Of a DNA stretch of 64,000 nucleotides, positions 1-8,864 are shown piece after piece (position 1 is the first letter of the stretch; each line of letters begins with the position of its first letter). This DNA is from Acidobacteriota bacterium. Lineage in GTDB: Bacteria; Acidobacteriota; Vicinamibacteria; Fen-336. The position numbers were made by a program, and so were the translations under genes. Location of the stretch: assembly GCA_022340585.1 (NCBI GenBank), contig JAJDNS010000028.1, positions 1-64,000 on the forward strand, read 5' to 3'. The notes under the pieces were generated by a model, which saw only the letters and a program-made list of their open reading frames with translations, made no database searches and was not told the DNA's origin.

Positions 1-642
1 GGTAGACCTTGTACGAGTACAGGGCGAAGTACGGCTTGTGGGGCACGACCAGCCCGTCGTGGACATGCGAGGACCGCCCCTCCTCGCGCCCACGGAGACG
101 ACTCACGAACCCGCGGAGCTGCTCCGCTTCCGCCTCGCGGTCGAACAGGCGCAGGTACGAGTAGACGATCGTGTTCACGAAGAGTCCGTGGCCCGGGACG
201 AACTGCTTGTCGCGCCAGTCCCTCGTGGGGAGCTGGGCGACCATGACCTGGTCGTCCGGGCTCTGATACTCCATCCAGGTCAGGGCCTTGATGGCGGCTC
301 CCTCGAGGAACCGGGCTCCCTCATCGCGCGCCGGTACAGCCCGACTGCGAGCAGGAAGAGCGGCGTCGTATCGCTGGCTCCCCGGTTGCCCGGATCGTGA
401 GCGAGCGAGGCGCGTCGTCGCCCGGCCTCGCCGAGGCGGCGACGCAGGCCCGCGTCCTTCAGGAGGTCCAGAAGGTGGTGGGCGACTTGCGTCACGTCCG
501 CCCCGTAGTCGACTGTCTTGCACTCCGGGAAGACGACGCGGTGGCCCGCGGCCAGGTCATGGTCCTCGCCGAGGGTGGCCTCGGCGATCTTGATCTCCCG
601 GGCGACCGCAGCGAGCAGCGCGGTCTCCGCTCCCCGGGGCAC
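1..642 (-). pseudogene. Six-hairpin-glycosidase-like protein, frameshifted and cut by the window edge
   Basis: Reading leftward from a GTG at 642, one frame gives a helical segment ending in SDTTPLFLLAVGLYRR; the protein-like reading then moves to another frame near 321-339 and continues as FLEGAAIKALTWMEYQSPDD and LPTRDWRD...GLFVNTIVYSYLRL to the window edge. The TDWRD/G-L-VN-VYSYLRL pattern resembles the (alpha/alpha)6 domain of amylo-alpha-1,6-glucosidase-type proteins, which act on alpha-glucans or oligosaccharides. It starts just downstream of the DUF5060/DUF4038 gene on the same strand, so it was probably part of the same glycan-use unit. The family is inferred from short motifs only. 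The frame change could be genuine decay or a sequencing indel. Confidence 0.4.
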
Positions 643-664
643 CCGAACGACAGGCGTGCACCGC

Positions 665-2584
665 TCAGTGGAGGGCGGTGAGCTTGGCCGCCCAGTCGTT
701 CGCGGCGCGCGGGGCGCCGTCGGGGAACGCCGGCGCCCGGAGGACACCGGCATCGTCGCTCGTCAGCTCCACCGCTTCTCCCCAGCGGCCCTCGCGGGGA
801 TCGAACCAGGTCCACCGGTAGCGGGCCCCGGGGGCGAAGCCGGAGAGGTGGGGACGCGTCGCGTCATGCTCGAAGTACAGCAGCGCGAGATCCCGCCCCG
901 CGGTGCGCATCAGGAAGCCCCACCCGTCCAGGCCGTCGGCCGAGGCCCCCGGGGTCCGACGCGGCTGGAGGTCCTCGGAGGCGAGCAGCAGGTCCTGGTA
1001 GCGCGCGCCCTCCGAGAGAACGAAGAGGCCAAGGTGCCGCATCTGGGCGCCCGAGGCGAAGCGCAGGGCTTCCCAGATGTAGGGGCGCCAGCCCGGGGGC
1101 TCACCCGTCGTGGTCACGTCGTAGGCCCCGGTGCCGTGGACGTGGCCGGCGAGGCCCCCGGAGAGCACGGAGCCGTACATCATGGCCCGCGCGAAGTAGT
1201 TGTCGCGGGCGGAGTCGGCGGCCGGCGTCTCGCCCCCCGGGCGGTTGATCTCGTGGTTCCAGCCGGTGAAGTAGGGCTCGAGGTTGGCGGCGGGGAGGGG
1301 CGGGCTCAGGCGAAAGATCTCCTCAAGCAGCGCGTAGATGGCGTTGTTCCGTGGCTTGTTGCCGACCGTGTGCATGGTCAGCCAGGGGGCGTCCTCGCCG
1401 TGCCCGAACCGGCGGTAGGTCGAGCTGTCGATGAGGGTGGTGTAGGGCTGGCCGAAGGGGAGGCCGCCGTACGTCCTCCAGTGGGAGGTGAGGGCGACGT
1501 TGAACTCGTCGGCGGTCAGGCTGAACTCCTTCGGGATCCAGTCCAGGTGGATGCCGCTGAAGATCAGGTTGAAGGCCCCGTAGCGAGCGATCAGGTACTG
1601 CACGTAGCGGGCATACGACGGATCGAAGTCGAAGTAGGCCTTCCAGGACGGGCAGCTGTCCCGGCGCACCGTCTCCAGGAGAGGGACGAAGCCCTGATCG
1701 GCCAGGTGACGCATCTTCCGGTCGAGGGAGCGGAAGTAGGCCGGGTCGAGGCGGTCGAAGTCGGCCAGGCCCTCGCGATCGGGAAGGATCGCGAAGGGGC
1801 GGTGGCCCTCCTCGTCGGCCATGTCCTTGGCGGTGGTGGTGGCCCCGTCGGAGGTGGAGACAGTGGCGTTGGGCGCCCAGTGGCCGAACTTCTCCCAGGC
1901 GTTGCGCAAGTAGATTCCGTCCGAGTTGGAGAAGGTCGCGCCTCGGTGGTCGGCGTCCCAGTTGGGAAAGGCGGCGATGAAGCTGATGGAGTTGAACCCC
2001 TGGCCCTTCCGATACGCGACCGCCTCCTCGAAGCTGATGCCGGGACCGGGGACGTAGTCGGTCTCGGCCCGGGCTCCTCTCCAGGGTAGACGCCAGGTGG
2101 ACGCCGCGAGCCAGGTGTCGCCCAGGAGAAGGAAGGGAGTGCCGTCCGCGTAACGCAGCGCGTGACCGTTCGCGGTGGCGCGCACGAAGCCCCGCCGGTT
2201 CGGGTTCTCGAGCTTCTCGGCCTCCGTCCAGTCGACCGCTCGCAGGCTCCCCGTGCCCCCGTTCAGGCCGACGTCGCCCGGCTGGTTCGATCCGGACCGC
2301 CAACGCCACTCTCCCGGGCGGGTCGCCACGAACCGGACCTTGAAGCGGCGACCCCCGTCCCAGAACCCGTAGACCCTCCGAGCGAAGCCCGGTCCCTCGA
2401 GGTCGATCCAGCAGATGACGTCCGCGTAGGGGTTGGCATGGGCCCGCCCCGCCCGCAGCGTGATCTCCTGCAGGTCCCAGACGTGAGCCTCGCCCCGAGA
2501 GAGGGGCGAGCCGTGCACGGCGACGGTGGCCAGGAGCAGGAGGAGGACTGCCGAGAGCCTTCCCCGACCAAGACATGCATCCAT
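665..2584 (-). CDS. Secreted DUF5060/DUF4038 glycoside hydrolase (apiosidase-like, GH140-type)
   Basis: This 639-residue protein begins with a signal peptide (hydrophobic LSAVLLLLLATVAV around residues 10-23). An Ig-like DUF5060 domain follows at about 35-130, then a (beta/alpha)8 DUF4038 domain from about 140 to 500, recognisable by the GTPFLLLGDTWLAA strand, the GFNSISFIAAFP segment and the MHTVG and GWNHE segments near the catalytic face. A C-terminal beta domain of the putative collagen-binding type (WTWFDPREGRW) closes it. Family members cleave side-chain sugars of plant or algal polysaccharides and act outside the cytoplasm. It is intact, unlike its two carbohydrate-active neighbours. 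The precise substrate cannot be read from the sequence. A divergent 118-bp spacer separates it from the beta-helix gene. Confidence 0.85.
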   Translation of the reverse strand: MDACLGRGRLSAVLLLLLATVAVHGSPLSRGEAHVWDLQEITLRAGRAHANPYADVICWIDLEGPGFARRVYGFWDGGRRFKVRFVATRPGEWRWRSGSNQPGDVGLNGGTGSLRAVDWTEAEKLENPNRRGFVRATANGHALRYADGTPFLLLGDTWLAASTWRLPWRGARAETDYVPGPGISFEEAVAYRKGQGFNSISFIAAFPNWDADHRGATFSNSDGIYLRNAWEKFGHWAPNATVSTSDGATTTAKDMADEEGHRPFAILPDREGLADFDRLDPAYFRSLDRKMRHLADQGFVPLLETVRRDSCPSWKAYFDFDPSYARYVQYLIARYGAFNLIFSGIHLDWIPKEFSLTADEFNVALTSHWRTYGGLPFGQPYTTLIDSSTYRRFGHGEDAPWLTMHTVGNKPRNNAIYALLEEIFRLSPPLPAANLEPYFTGWNHEINRPGGETPAADSARDNYFARAMMYGSVLSGGLAGHVHGTGAYDVTTTGEPPGWRPYIWEALRFASGAQMRHLGLFVLSEGARYQDLLLASEDLQPRRTPGASADGLDGWGFLMRTAGRDLALLYFEHDATRPHLSGFAPGARYRWTWFDPREGRWGEAVELTSDDAGVLRAPAFPDGAPRAANDWAAKLTALH

Positions 2585-2702
2585 GGCCAGGGGACCCTAA
2601 CTCCGGCGACGGAGTGGGTCAAGAGGGCATGTTGCCGCGAAGCTGTGTGAGCGGCGTCATAACACGCACACGAGACAATGGACCCCACGAGGGAGGTTCG
2701 CG

Positions 2703-4535
2703 GTGGGCAATCGTGAAGGACGGTGGGCGAAGCCCTCCATCCTCCTGCTGGTCACGACGCTGGGCTTGCTGGGAGCCGCGGGAAGCGTGTGGGCGGAGTG
2801 CGACGACGGGATCGACAACGATGGGGACGGCCTGGTGGACTGGCAGTACGACCTGGGCTGCCACAGCGCGCAAGACACCAGCGAGGCCGCGCTCCCCCGA
2901 GCCCAGGAGAACGGCTGGACGACCTTCGACCCGGGGGTGGACACCCGCATCGTCTACGTGAGCTCCAGCGGCGGAGACGACGCCAACGACGGCTCGTCGC
3001 CGGCCCTCGCCGTGCGCTCGCTGGGACGCGGCGCCGACCTCGTGCGGGACGGGCACGGCGACTTCCTCCTGCTCCGGCGGGGCGACGTGTGGCGCGACCA
3101 GTCGTTCGGCCGCTTCAAGTCGGGGCAGGACGCCGCCCACCCGCTCGTGGTCGCCTCCTACGGGGACTCCACGGAGAGGCCGCGGCTGGAGGTCGCGGGC
3201 CACCTCATCAACCACGATGGGCACGTGCGCGAGTTCGTGGCCCTGGTGGGTCTGGAGGTCTTCGGCTATCGCCTGGACCCGGGGGATCCGGCCTTCGACG
3301 GGGCCACGAACGGGGGGCTGCGCTACGTGGGCGGCGGCCGCGGGCTCCTCATCGAGGACTGCCACTTCCAGTACGCCGAGGTCGTCCTTCAGAGCTACGG
3401 GAGCGTCCCCTACGAGGACGCCGCCTTCCGTCGCAACGTCGTCGAGCACAACTACCACGTCGACACCTGCGGACAGAACAGCACGTACCGGCCTTCCGGG
3501 ATGTACGCGAGCCACGTCCAGGGCCTGCTCGTCGAAGAGAACCTCTGGGACCACAACGGCTGGAACGAGGAGGTGGCCAGCGCCTGCGCCACCATGTTCA
3601 ACCACAACATGTACCTCAATGCCGACGGGCTGGTGGTGCGCGAGAACCTCATCCTGCGGGCGTCGAGCATGGGGATCAAGATGCGCTCCGACGCCACCGG
3701 GGACTGCGACGACGTCACCTTCGAAGGGAACCTCATCGCCGACGGGGAGATCGGTTTCGGCATCGGGGGAAACTCGGAGGAGCCCTACCGCTTCTCCAAC
3801 GTCGTGATCCGGTCGAACGTGTTCACCGACATCGGGCTGGGCAATCCCACGGACCGGAGCTTCGCGTGGCAGCTCGAGATCTCGGACCACGACTCGACCC
3901 TGATCGAGGGCAACGTCTTCCAGAACCAGCCCTGGTACTCCAACGCGTATGGCATCCAGCTCGGCGGGGGAACGCTGCGGGATGTGGTCGTCCGGAACAA
4001 CATCTTCTATCGGCTGCGCGCGCGGAGCCTCGACGTCAACGCGGTGACGGGCTGGACCTCGGTCCGGGTGGCCGGGAACACCTTCGTGGATCCCGACCAG
4101 GGCTCCTGTCTGGTGGACCACGCGGGCAGCTTCGCTCCCCTGACCTACGACGGCAACCACTACTCCACCTCGGCCGGAGCCGGGGACTGGTTCTGCGTGG
4201 GCGGAGACCGGCTGTCCCTGGCCGCGTGGCGGGCGGCCTCGGGCGAGTCCAGCGCGGACACCGACGTCCCCGCCTGGCCCGACCCCGGCCGGACGATCGG
4301 GGGCTATGCCGGGACCCTCGGTCTCCCCCCCACGCTGGAGGGCTTCGTCGCGGAGGCGCGCCTCCAGAGCCGCCACGACTGGAGCCCCGAGTTGACCGCG
4401 GCCGCGGTGAACGCCTACATCCGGGCCGGATACGGCGAGAGCGGGGCCCCCACCCTCACGATCGGGGACGCGCAGGTCACCGAAGGCGACGCGGGCACGC
4501 GCGACCTCACCTTCACGATCACCCTCACCGAGTAG
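2703..4535 (+). CDS. Secreted right-handed beta-helix protein ending inside a Calx-beta repeat
   Basis: The 610-residue product starts at GTG after GGGAGG. It has a signal peptide ([19 protein letters not shown]), then an Asp-rich [14 protein letters not shown] calcium-type motif, and then a long right-handed parallel beta-helix (about 70-470) with repeated turns of the type [23 protein letters not shown] and VRVAGNTF. This fold is typical of pectate lyases and other polysaccharide-active or adhesive surface proteins. The last 27 residues ([15 protein letters not shown]...) are the first strands of a Calx-beta domain, which normally needs about 90 residues; the TAG stop cuts it short and the downstream frames do not continue it. 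The protein is probably truncated at its C terminus. Enzyme activity cannot be assigned. Confidence 0.75.
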   Translation: MGNREGRWAKPSILLLVTTLGLLGAAGSVWAECDDGIDNDGDGLVDWQYDLGCHSAQDTSEAALPRAQENGWTTFDPGVDTRIVYVSSSGGDDANDGSSPALAVRSLGRGADLVRDGHGDFLLLRRGDVWRDQSFGRFKSGQDAAHPLVVASYGDSTERPRLEVAGHLINHDGHVREFVALVGLEVFGYRLDPGDPAFDGATNGGLRYVGGGRGLLIEDCHFQYAEVVLQSYGSVPYEDAAFRRNVVEHNYHVDTCGQNSTYRPSGMYASHVQGLLVEENLWDHNGWNEEVASACATMFNHNMYLNADGLVVRENLILRASSMGIKMRSDATGDCDDVTFEGNLIADGEIGFGIGGNSEEPYRFSNVVIRSNVFTDIGLGNPTDRSFAWQLEISDHDSTLIEGNVFQNQPWYSNAYGIQLGGGTLRDVVVRNNIFYRLRARSLDVNAVTGWTSVRVAGNTFVDPDQGSCLVDHAGSFAPLTYDGNHYSTSAGAGDWFCVGGDRLSLAAWRAASGESSADTDVPAWPDPGRTIGGYAGTLGLPPTLEGFVAEARLQSRHDWSPELTAAAVNAYIRAGYGESGAPTLTIGDAQVTEGDAGTRDLTFTITLTE

Positions 4536-4643
4536 CCCTTCCGACGTGCCCCCAGGCCGGCCCCGCGGGCGACGCGAACGATGCGAGAATCGATGCCTCG
4601 GTGGCTGGTGCCCCTGAGGCACGCGAGCAGGAAGGGGGCCGAC

Positions 4644-5889
4644 ATGGTGCGGAGAGCTGGGCTGGGTGGCGCCCGGCGGCGACGATCGGGGGCGTCGGCC
4701 CTGGTCGTCGCGGCCCTCATCGGGGGATCCTCGGCGCGGCCCGCGCCGCCGACGTCGGGGAGCCGCCCCGCCTCGTCGAGAAGGCGGGGCGCCACGCCGT
4801 GCTGGTGGACGGGGAGCCGTATCTCCTGCTCGTGGCCCAGGCCAACAACTCCAGCAACTACCCGGCGGCCCTGCCGCAGGTGTGGCCGGCCGTCGAGTTC
4901 CTGAACGCCAACACCCTCCAGATGCCCATCGCCTGGGAGGAGGTTGAGCCCGAGGAGGGACGCTTCGACTTCTCGTTCGTCGACACCCTGCTGGGGCAGG
5001 CCCGCGAGCACGATTTGCGCCTCATCCTGCTGTGGTTTGCGACCTGGAAGAACAGCTCGCCCAAGTACGCGCCCGAGTGGGTGCAACGGGACGACCGGCG
5101 CTTTCCCCGGGTCGTCACCAAGGAGGGCGTGCGGCGCGACTCGCTGTCGCGGTGTTCCCCGAGACGCTGGACGCCGATCGCAAGGCCTTCGTGGCTCTCA
5201 TGAAGCACCTGAAGCGCGTCGACCCGCGCCACACCGTCATCATGGTGCAGCCCGAGAACGAGACCGGCACCTATCAGTCCGTGCGGGACTACTCCCCGGA
5301 GGCCAAGCGGCTGTTCCGCGGGCCGGTTCCCGAAGACCTCGTGAAGGCGCTCGGACGCTCGCCGGGGACGTGGGCCGAGGTCTTTGGCAAGGACGCCGAC
5401 GAGTTCTTCCACGCGTGGCACGTCGGTCGGTACGTCGACCAGGTCGCGGCGGCGGGGAAGGCCGTGAAGCCGCTTCCCATGTACGTCAATGCCGCGCTGC
5501 GCGATCCGATCAATCCCCAGGACCCCTACACGTACTCGTCGGGTGGCCCGACCCACAACGTCCTCGACGTGTGGAAGGCCGCCGCACCGTCCATCGACCT
5601 CATCGCGCCCGACATCTACATGCGGGAGCACGAGAAGGTGATGGCCGTCCTGAACCACTATGCGAGACCGGACAACGCCCTCTTCGTGGCCGAGATCGGA
5701 AACGACCTCCCGTACGCGCGCTTCCTCTACGCGGTCCTGGGCCGGGGCGGCATCGGCTTCGCCCCCATCGGCGTCGACTACACCGGGTACGCGAACCATC
5801 CGCTCGGCGCCAAGGAGGATCAGGTCGACTACGGCCTCAACTTCACGCCGCGCCCCCAGGTGCTGCGCGTGAAGCTCGCGACCTACTGA
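4644..5889 (+). pseudogene. Broken DUF5597/GH35-like beta-galactosidase
   Basis: Three consecutive frames must be joined to read the protein. An ATG at 4644 opens a signal peptide ([14 protein letters not shown]). The frame changes at the G5 run at 4723-4727, then runs as [19 protein letters not shown]... through [19 protein letters not shown]. It changes again near 5140-5155 and continues as [41 protein letters not shown] and FVAEIGND to 5889. The order and motifs (two acidic residues in WEEVEPEEG and PENE) match GH35-type beta-galactosidases with a DUF5597 tail, which remove terminal galactose outside the cell. The C-terminal domain is missing as well. One shift lies in a homopolymer, so sequencing error is possible for at least that one; otherwise this is a decaying gene. 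Confidence 0.7.
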
Positions 5890-6241
5890 ATGGCAGCCCC
5901 GCTCGAGGACCAGGGCGTCAAGGGGAGGCGACGGGGTCCAGGGCAGGTCGCTCCGCCCGGGCCAGCAGCGGATAGGGGTCGACCGGCGACCCCTGGGGAC
6001 ACCTCTCCTGCGCCTCGACCCGAAGACTTGGGCCGAGGCCGCCGACACCAGCGCCGTCACGAAACCCAGGAGTAGGGTCGCTTTCACAACGGTGGGGGAT
6101 GCGCTCATGCCTGAAGGTCGCGCTGGCCCCGGCCATCGTCGGCACACTCGGATAGACTGCGACGCGAGGGCCCCCACACCGGCACGACCTCGAGGAAGGG
6201 TAACGCCCCGTGGAACCGCGCCGCCCATGCCGGTGTGTCCC
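5890..6241. other. 352-bp gap holding a small secreted-protein remnant
   Basis: Between the broken hydrolase and the flavin monooxygenase gene I see only the short minus-strand signal-peptide reading listed separately. No repeat or RNA-like structure stands out. Confidence 0.5.
5918..6108 (-). pseudogene. Possible small secreted protein, frameshifted
   Basis: An ATG at 6108 opens a convincing signal peptide (KATLLLGFVTALVSAASAQ) in one frame. That frame then turns into an arginine-rich, non-protein-like stretch, while the neighbouring frame reads VEAQERCPQGSPVDPYPLLA and ends at 5918. A shift of one base near 6018-6030 would join them into a peptide of about 63 residues. The product is not recognisable. 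The exported N terminus is the only solid observation; the rest is inference. Confidence 0.35.
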
Positions 6242-7546
6242 TCAGGGAATGGGCATCGGCCGAGCGGCCGGATGGCGTAGCGCCAGATTGAGGTACTTGA
6301 GATACCACCACACGCGGGGAAAGTTGACGCGGTCGTGCTTCGCGAGAAAGCGGACCAGATCGAAGTAGTTCGCGTTGCTGTCGATCGGAACCGAATTGAA
6401 CACCGGTGTGCCGCGAATGTGAGACATGATCGACCTCGCCGCGTGGGCGTATGCCCATGGAGTCGAGGTGATCGTTTCGAGGATTCCTGGAGCGAGGATG
6501 AAGAGGTTCGGCGCGTCCAGCGCGAGGAAGTATGCGCCACAGCGGCGGCCAATGGCCTCGAGACGCGTGAGCCGCGACAGGTCGCCCGCCTCCAGGTAGC
6601 TCAGGTCCGTGTCGTATCCGGTGCCCCATAGCACCAGATCGGCGCGGCATGATTGCTCCGTGGAGAGCCGCACCGTGTTTCCCTCGATGCGCACGATCTC
6701 GCCGCGGTGGCGCATGATGTGCCCCACGTTCCGGACCATGCGGCGACGACCGGGGATCAGCATTTGGTGTCGGAGGTCGATCGGCTCGTCGGGTGTCAGG
6801 TCGTCGAGACCAGCCTTCTTGTAGCGAGCGCGCAGGTCCAGATTGACTCGCTCGTTCATCGTCGCGACCGAGGTGCCGAGCATCTGCATCCGCGCGAGTG
6901 CACGCAGGTTCGTTGCGTAGTACTTCGGGCGCAGCGAGGGGAGCATCCACTTGAGCGAGCGATAGACCCAGGTGACGCTGCGTGCCTCCCGCTCGAAGCA
7001 CAGATCGAGGAGGTCGTACGCCGAGGCGCCGCCCCCCACGACGACGACGTCCTTGTCCGCTAGCTCGGAAGGGTCGCGCAGCGCCGAGGAGTGATACTCG
7101 GTCAACGTCGAGAGGGCTCTGTCAATCTGCGGCACAACAGCCCGGTTGTGACCGCCCGTGGCGGCGATGAGAAACCTGGAGCGGCCGGTGTACCCATCGG
7201 CACTGACCCTCCACCCGCCGTCGCCGGGACGGGCCGAGCTCACCCTCGCGTGCAGGCGGATCGAGGGCGCGAGCTCGAAGCGCTCCACCCACTCGCGGAT
7301 GTTGGCAAGGACACTGGCCTGGTCTTCGCCCGCGATCGGCAGATCACCCAGCGTCCAGTCCTCCTTGCGGATCTGAAGATCCTGCCAGGCGGGAAGATCA
7401 CGCCACAGTCCGCCGACGGCATCACCCTTCTCCAGCAGGATGGCGTCGAGGCCGACATCCTTCGCGTACTTGAGGCTGATGATGCCGCCGATTCCGCCCC
7501 CGATGATGATCAGATCGTGTTGTCCGTCGGGTTCACTCGTGCCCAT
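6242..7546 (-). CDS. FAD-dependent flavin-containing monooxygenase
   Basis: The 434-residue protein has an N-terminal FAD-binding Rossmann motif (IIIGGGIGG, residues 13-21) followed by the ILLEKGDAVGGLW ribose/diphosphate region. A second dinucleotide motif (VVVVGGGASAYDLL, about 168-181) should bind NADPH, and an ATGG segment is typical of the family near residues 130-133. This is the group B flavoprotein monooxygenase layout, which oxygenates soft nucleophiles or ketones at the expense of NADPH and O2. It is soluble, intact and of usual length. The substrate is unknown, and neighbours (small exported proteins) give no pathway. A plain FAD/NAD(P)-dependent oxidoreductase is the main alternative. 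Confidence 0.85.
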   Translation of the reverse strand: MGTSEPDGQHDLIIIGGGIGGIISLKYAKDVGLDAILLEKGDAVGGLWRDLPAWQDLQIRKEDWTLGDLPIAGEDQASVLANIREWVERFELAPSIRLHARVSSARPGDGGWRVSADGYTGRSRFLIAATGGHNRAVVPQIDRALSTLTEYHSSALRDPSELADKDVVVVGGGASAYDLLDLCFEREARSVTWVYRSLKWMLPSLRPKYYATNLRALARMQMLGTSVATMNERVNLDLRARYKKAGLDDLTPDEPIDLRHQMLIPGRRRMVRNVGHIMRHRGEIVRIEGNTVRLSTEQSCRADLVLWGTGYDTDLSYLEAGDLSRLTRLEAIGRRCGAYFLALDAPNLFILAPGILETITSTPWAYAHAARSIMSHIRGTPVFNSVPIDSNANYFDLVRFLAKHDRVNFPRVWWYLKYLNLALRHPAARPMPIP

Positions 7547-7552
7547 GAGAGG

Positions 7553-7801
7553 CTATTCTCCCTGCGGATAGTGACTGCGAGGTTGACGGGCGGCCATGAA
7601 CGGGGAGGTTGTCGATCTGTTGAGGACCACGACCCCGGCCAGGGCCGGGATCCCGACCATCGAGAGGATGGTCATGTCCATGCCCACGAGCAGGTGGCCC
7701 CAGATCGCGCGCGCCTGGCCGAAGGGGATGGCGGACATGATGACCGGCGGCTGGAAATAGGAGCGGAGCGGGACGGCGAGAAGAGCGTGGATCATCAGCA
7801 T
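7553..7801 (-). CDS. Possible small membrane protein (or remnant)
   Basis: A minus-strand reading from an ATG at 7801 gives 82 residues with two hydrophobic stretches (MLMIHALLAVPL and MDMTILSMVGIPALAGVVVL), so it could span the membrane twice. It ends 6 bp before the monooxygenase start on the same strand. No family is recognised. The frame stays open upstream but becomes Arg/Pro-rich there and overlaps the end of the secreted protein gene, so this may be the tail of a decayed longer membrane protein. Confidence 0.3.
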   Translation of the reverse strand: MLMIHALLAVPLRSYFQPPVIMSAIPFGQARAIWGHLLVGMDMTILSMVGIPALAGVVVLNRSTTSPFMAARQPRSHYPQGE

Positions 7802-7949
7802 CGCCAGGGGCCGAGCCCCGCTGCGGCCCGACGGGATGGACGGGCGGGGCCCGGTCAGGATTCGTCCAAGGGTCCCAAGCCCGGCCCCCCGGCAGACCAT
7901 CCGCCACGGGATGGCGCTGGCCGGCCGGGAGCCGGTCTCGATCGCGCGA

Positions 7950-8426
7950 CTACTGCCGGTCGTACACCGCGACGGAGTTGGCGGCCTCGCCATCCGCGCC
8001 GGTCGGGGTCTGCGTGACCGTCAAGGTCTTGCTGTCGTTCGAGACCACCACCTTCGCCGTCATGGTCTGCTTTCCGCTCATCTTCCAGACGTTCTCGTAG
8101 GTGTTGTCGTCGATCCGCCTCGGACTCGCCATGTCGGCCAAAGGGTTACCGGTCCAGGCCACTTCCTTGCCGTCGAAGTTCGACGTGAACCCGACCTGCA
8201 TCGCCTTGCCCTGGGGGTCGGTTCCTTCCGCGGTGAGCTTGATCCCGGCGGGCGTGGACTCGAACTTCAGCGTCTGGGCACGAGTGACGTCATCCGAGGC
8301 GAACGTCGACTTTTCCGTGTTCAGCTTCCAGCTGCCGACCCAGTTGTCGCTGGCGAAGGCGGTCTGGCTCCCCATCAACATCGCGACACAAACGAGCAGA
8401 GACGACACGAGTAGATTCTTGCGCAT
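7950..8426 (-). CDS. Small secreted lipocalin-like beta protein
   Basis: The 158-residue product has a clear signal peptide (LLVSSLLVCVAMLMGSQTAFA, cleavage after about residue 25). The mature part starts NWVGSWKLNTEKSTF and alternates short beta strands (LKFESTPAGIKLTAEG, YENVWKMSGKQTMTAKVVVS, KTLTVTQT). The G-W-LN--KS-F opening is shared by many small periplasmic proteins of unknown function in Acidobacteria and Bacteroidetes-like genomes that are predicted to fold as a lipocalin-type barrel. The ATG at 8426 is chosen because AGAGGTG lies just upstream; a TTG one codon earlier is possible. No function can be given. Confidence 0.7.
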   Translation of the reverse strand: MRKNLLVSSLLVCVAMLMGSQTAFASDNWVGSWKLNTEKSTFASDDVTRAQTLKFESTPAGIKLTAEGTDPQGKAMQVGFTSNFDGKEVAWTGNPLADMASPRRIDDNTYENVWKMSGKQTMTAKVVVSNDSKTLTVTQTPTGADGEAANSVAVYDRQ

Positions 8427-8864
8427 CAATTACACCTCTGGTTTGTCGGGCATTTGCGCGCCGCTAGCGGGGTGGCGCCGCCAAGCCGGATTCGGCTCGC
8501 CGCGGCCACCGGGGCGCGCTCCAGTAGCGACTCTACACGGACGCGGGTGGCAGCACTAGTCGATTGTTCGATGCCGACTCATTGGACAGGGTCGATGCTA
8601 GCCCGGTCCCGCCCCTTCATCGAACCAGTGTCGCAGTCGCCGGGCATTCAGGCAGCTGCTTCTCCGGCCCCACCTGAGCGGCCTCGCTCAGGCAGCTGTG
8701 CAGGTTACCCGTCGTCAGCGTCACGTCGATGCAGGCGGTCTTGAGAGCCAGCTCCCGGCTCGCCTCCGCCAGCGACTCTCCCAGGATCGACCGCCAGAGG
8801 CCCAGTCCGGGGTGGATCTTCACCATCGCCTTCCTGTCGCGGTGCTTGACCCGCGCCGCGTTCG
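8427..8864. other. 438-bp gap without a convincing gene
   Basis: A short minus-strand open frame (about 8620-8826) has no ribosome binding site I can support and no family resemblance. I see no inverted repeats strong enough to call a terminator. Confidence 0.45.

Noticed and set aside
2619-4622. 667-residue minus-strand open frame
   Set aside because: Shadow of the beta-helix gene, which has signal peptide, repeats and RBS in the plus-strand frame.
8620-8826. 69-residue minus-strand frame downstream of the GH109-type gene
   Set aside because: No RBS, no hydrophobic or domain pattern, and mixed codon use; not supported as a gene.
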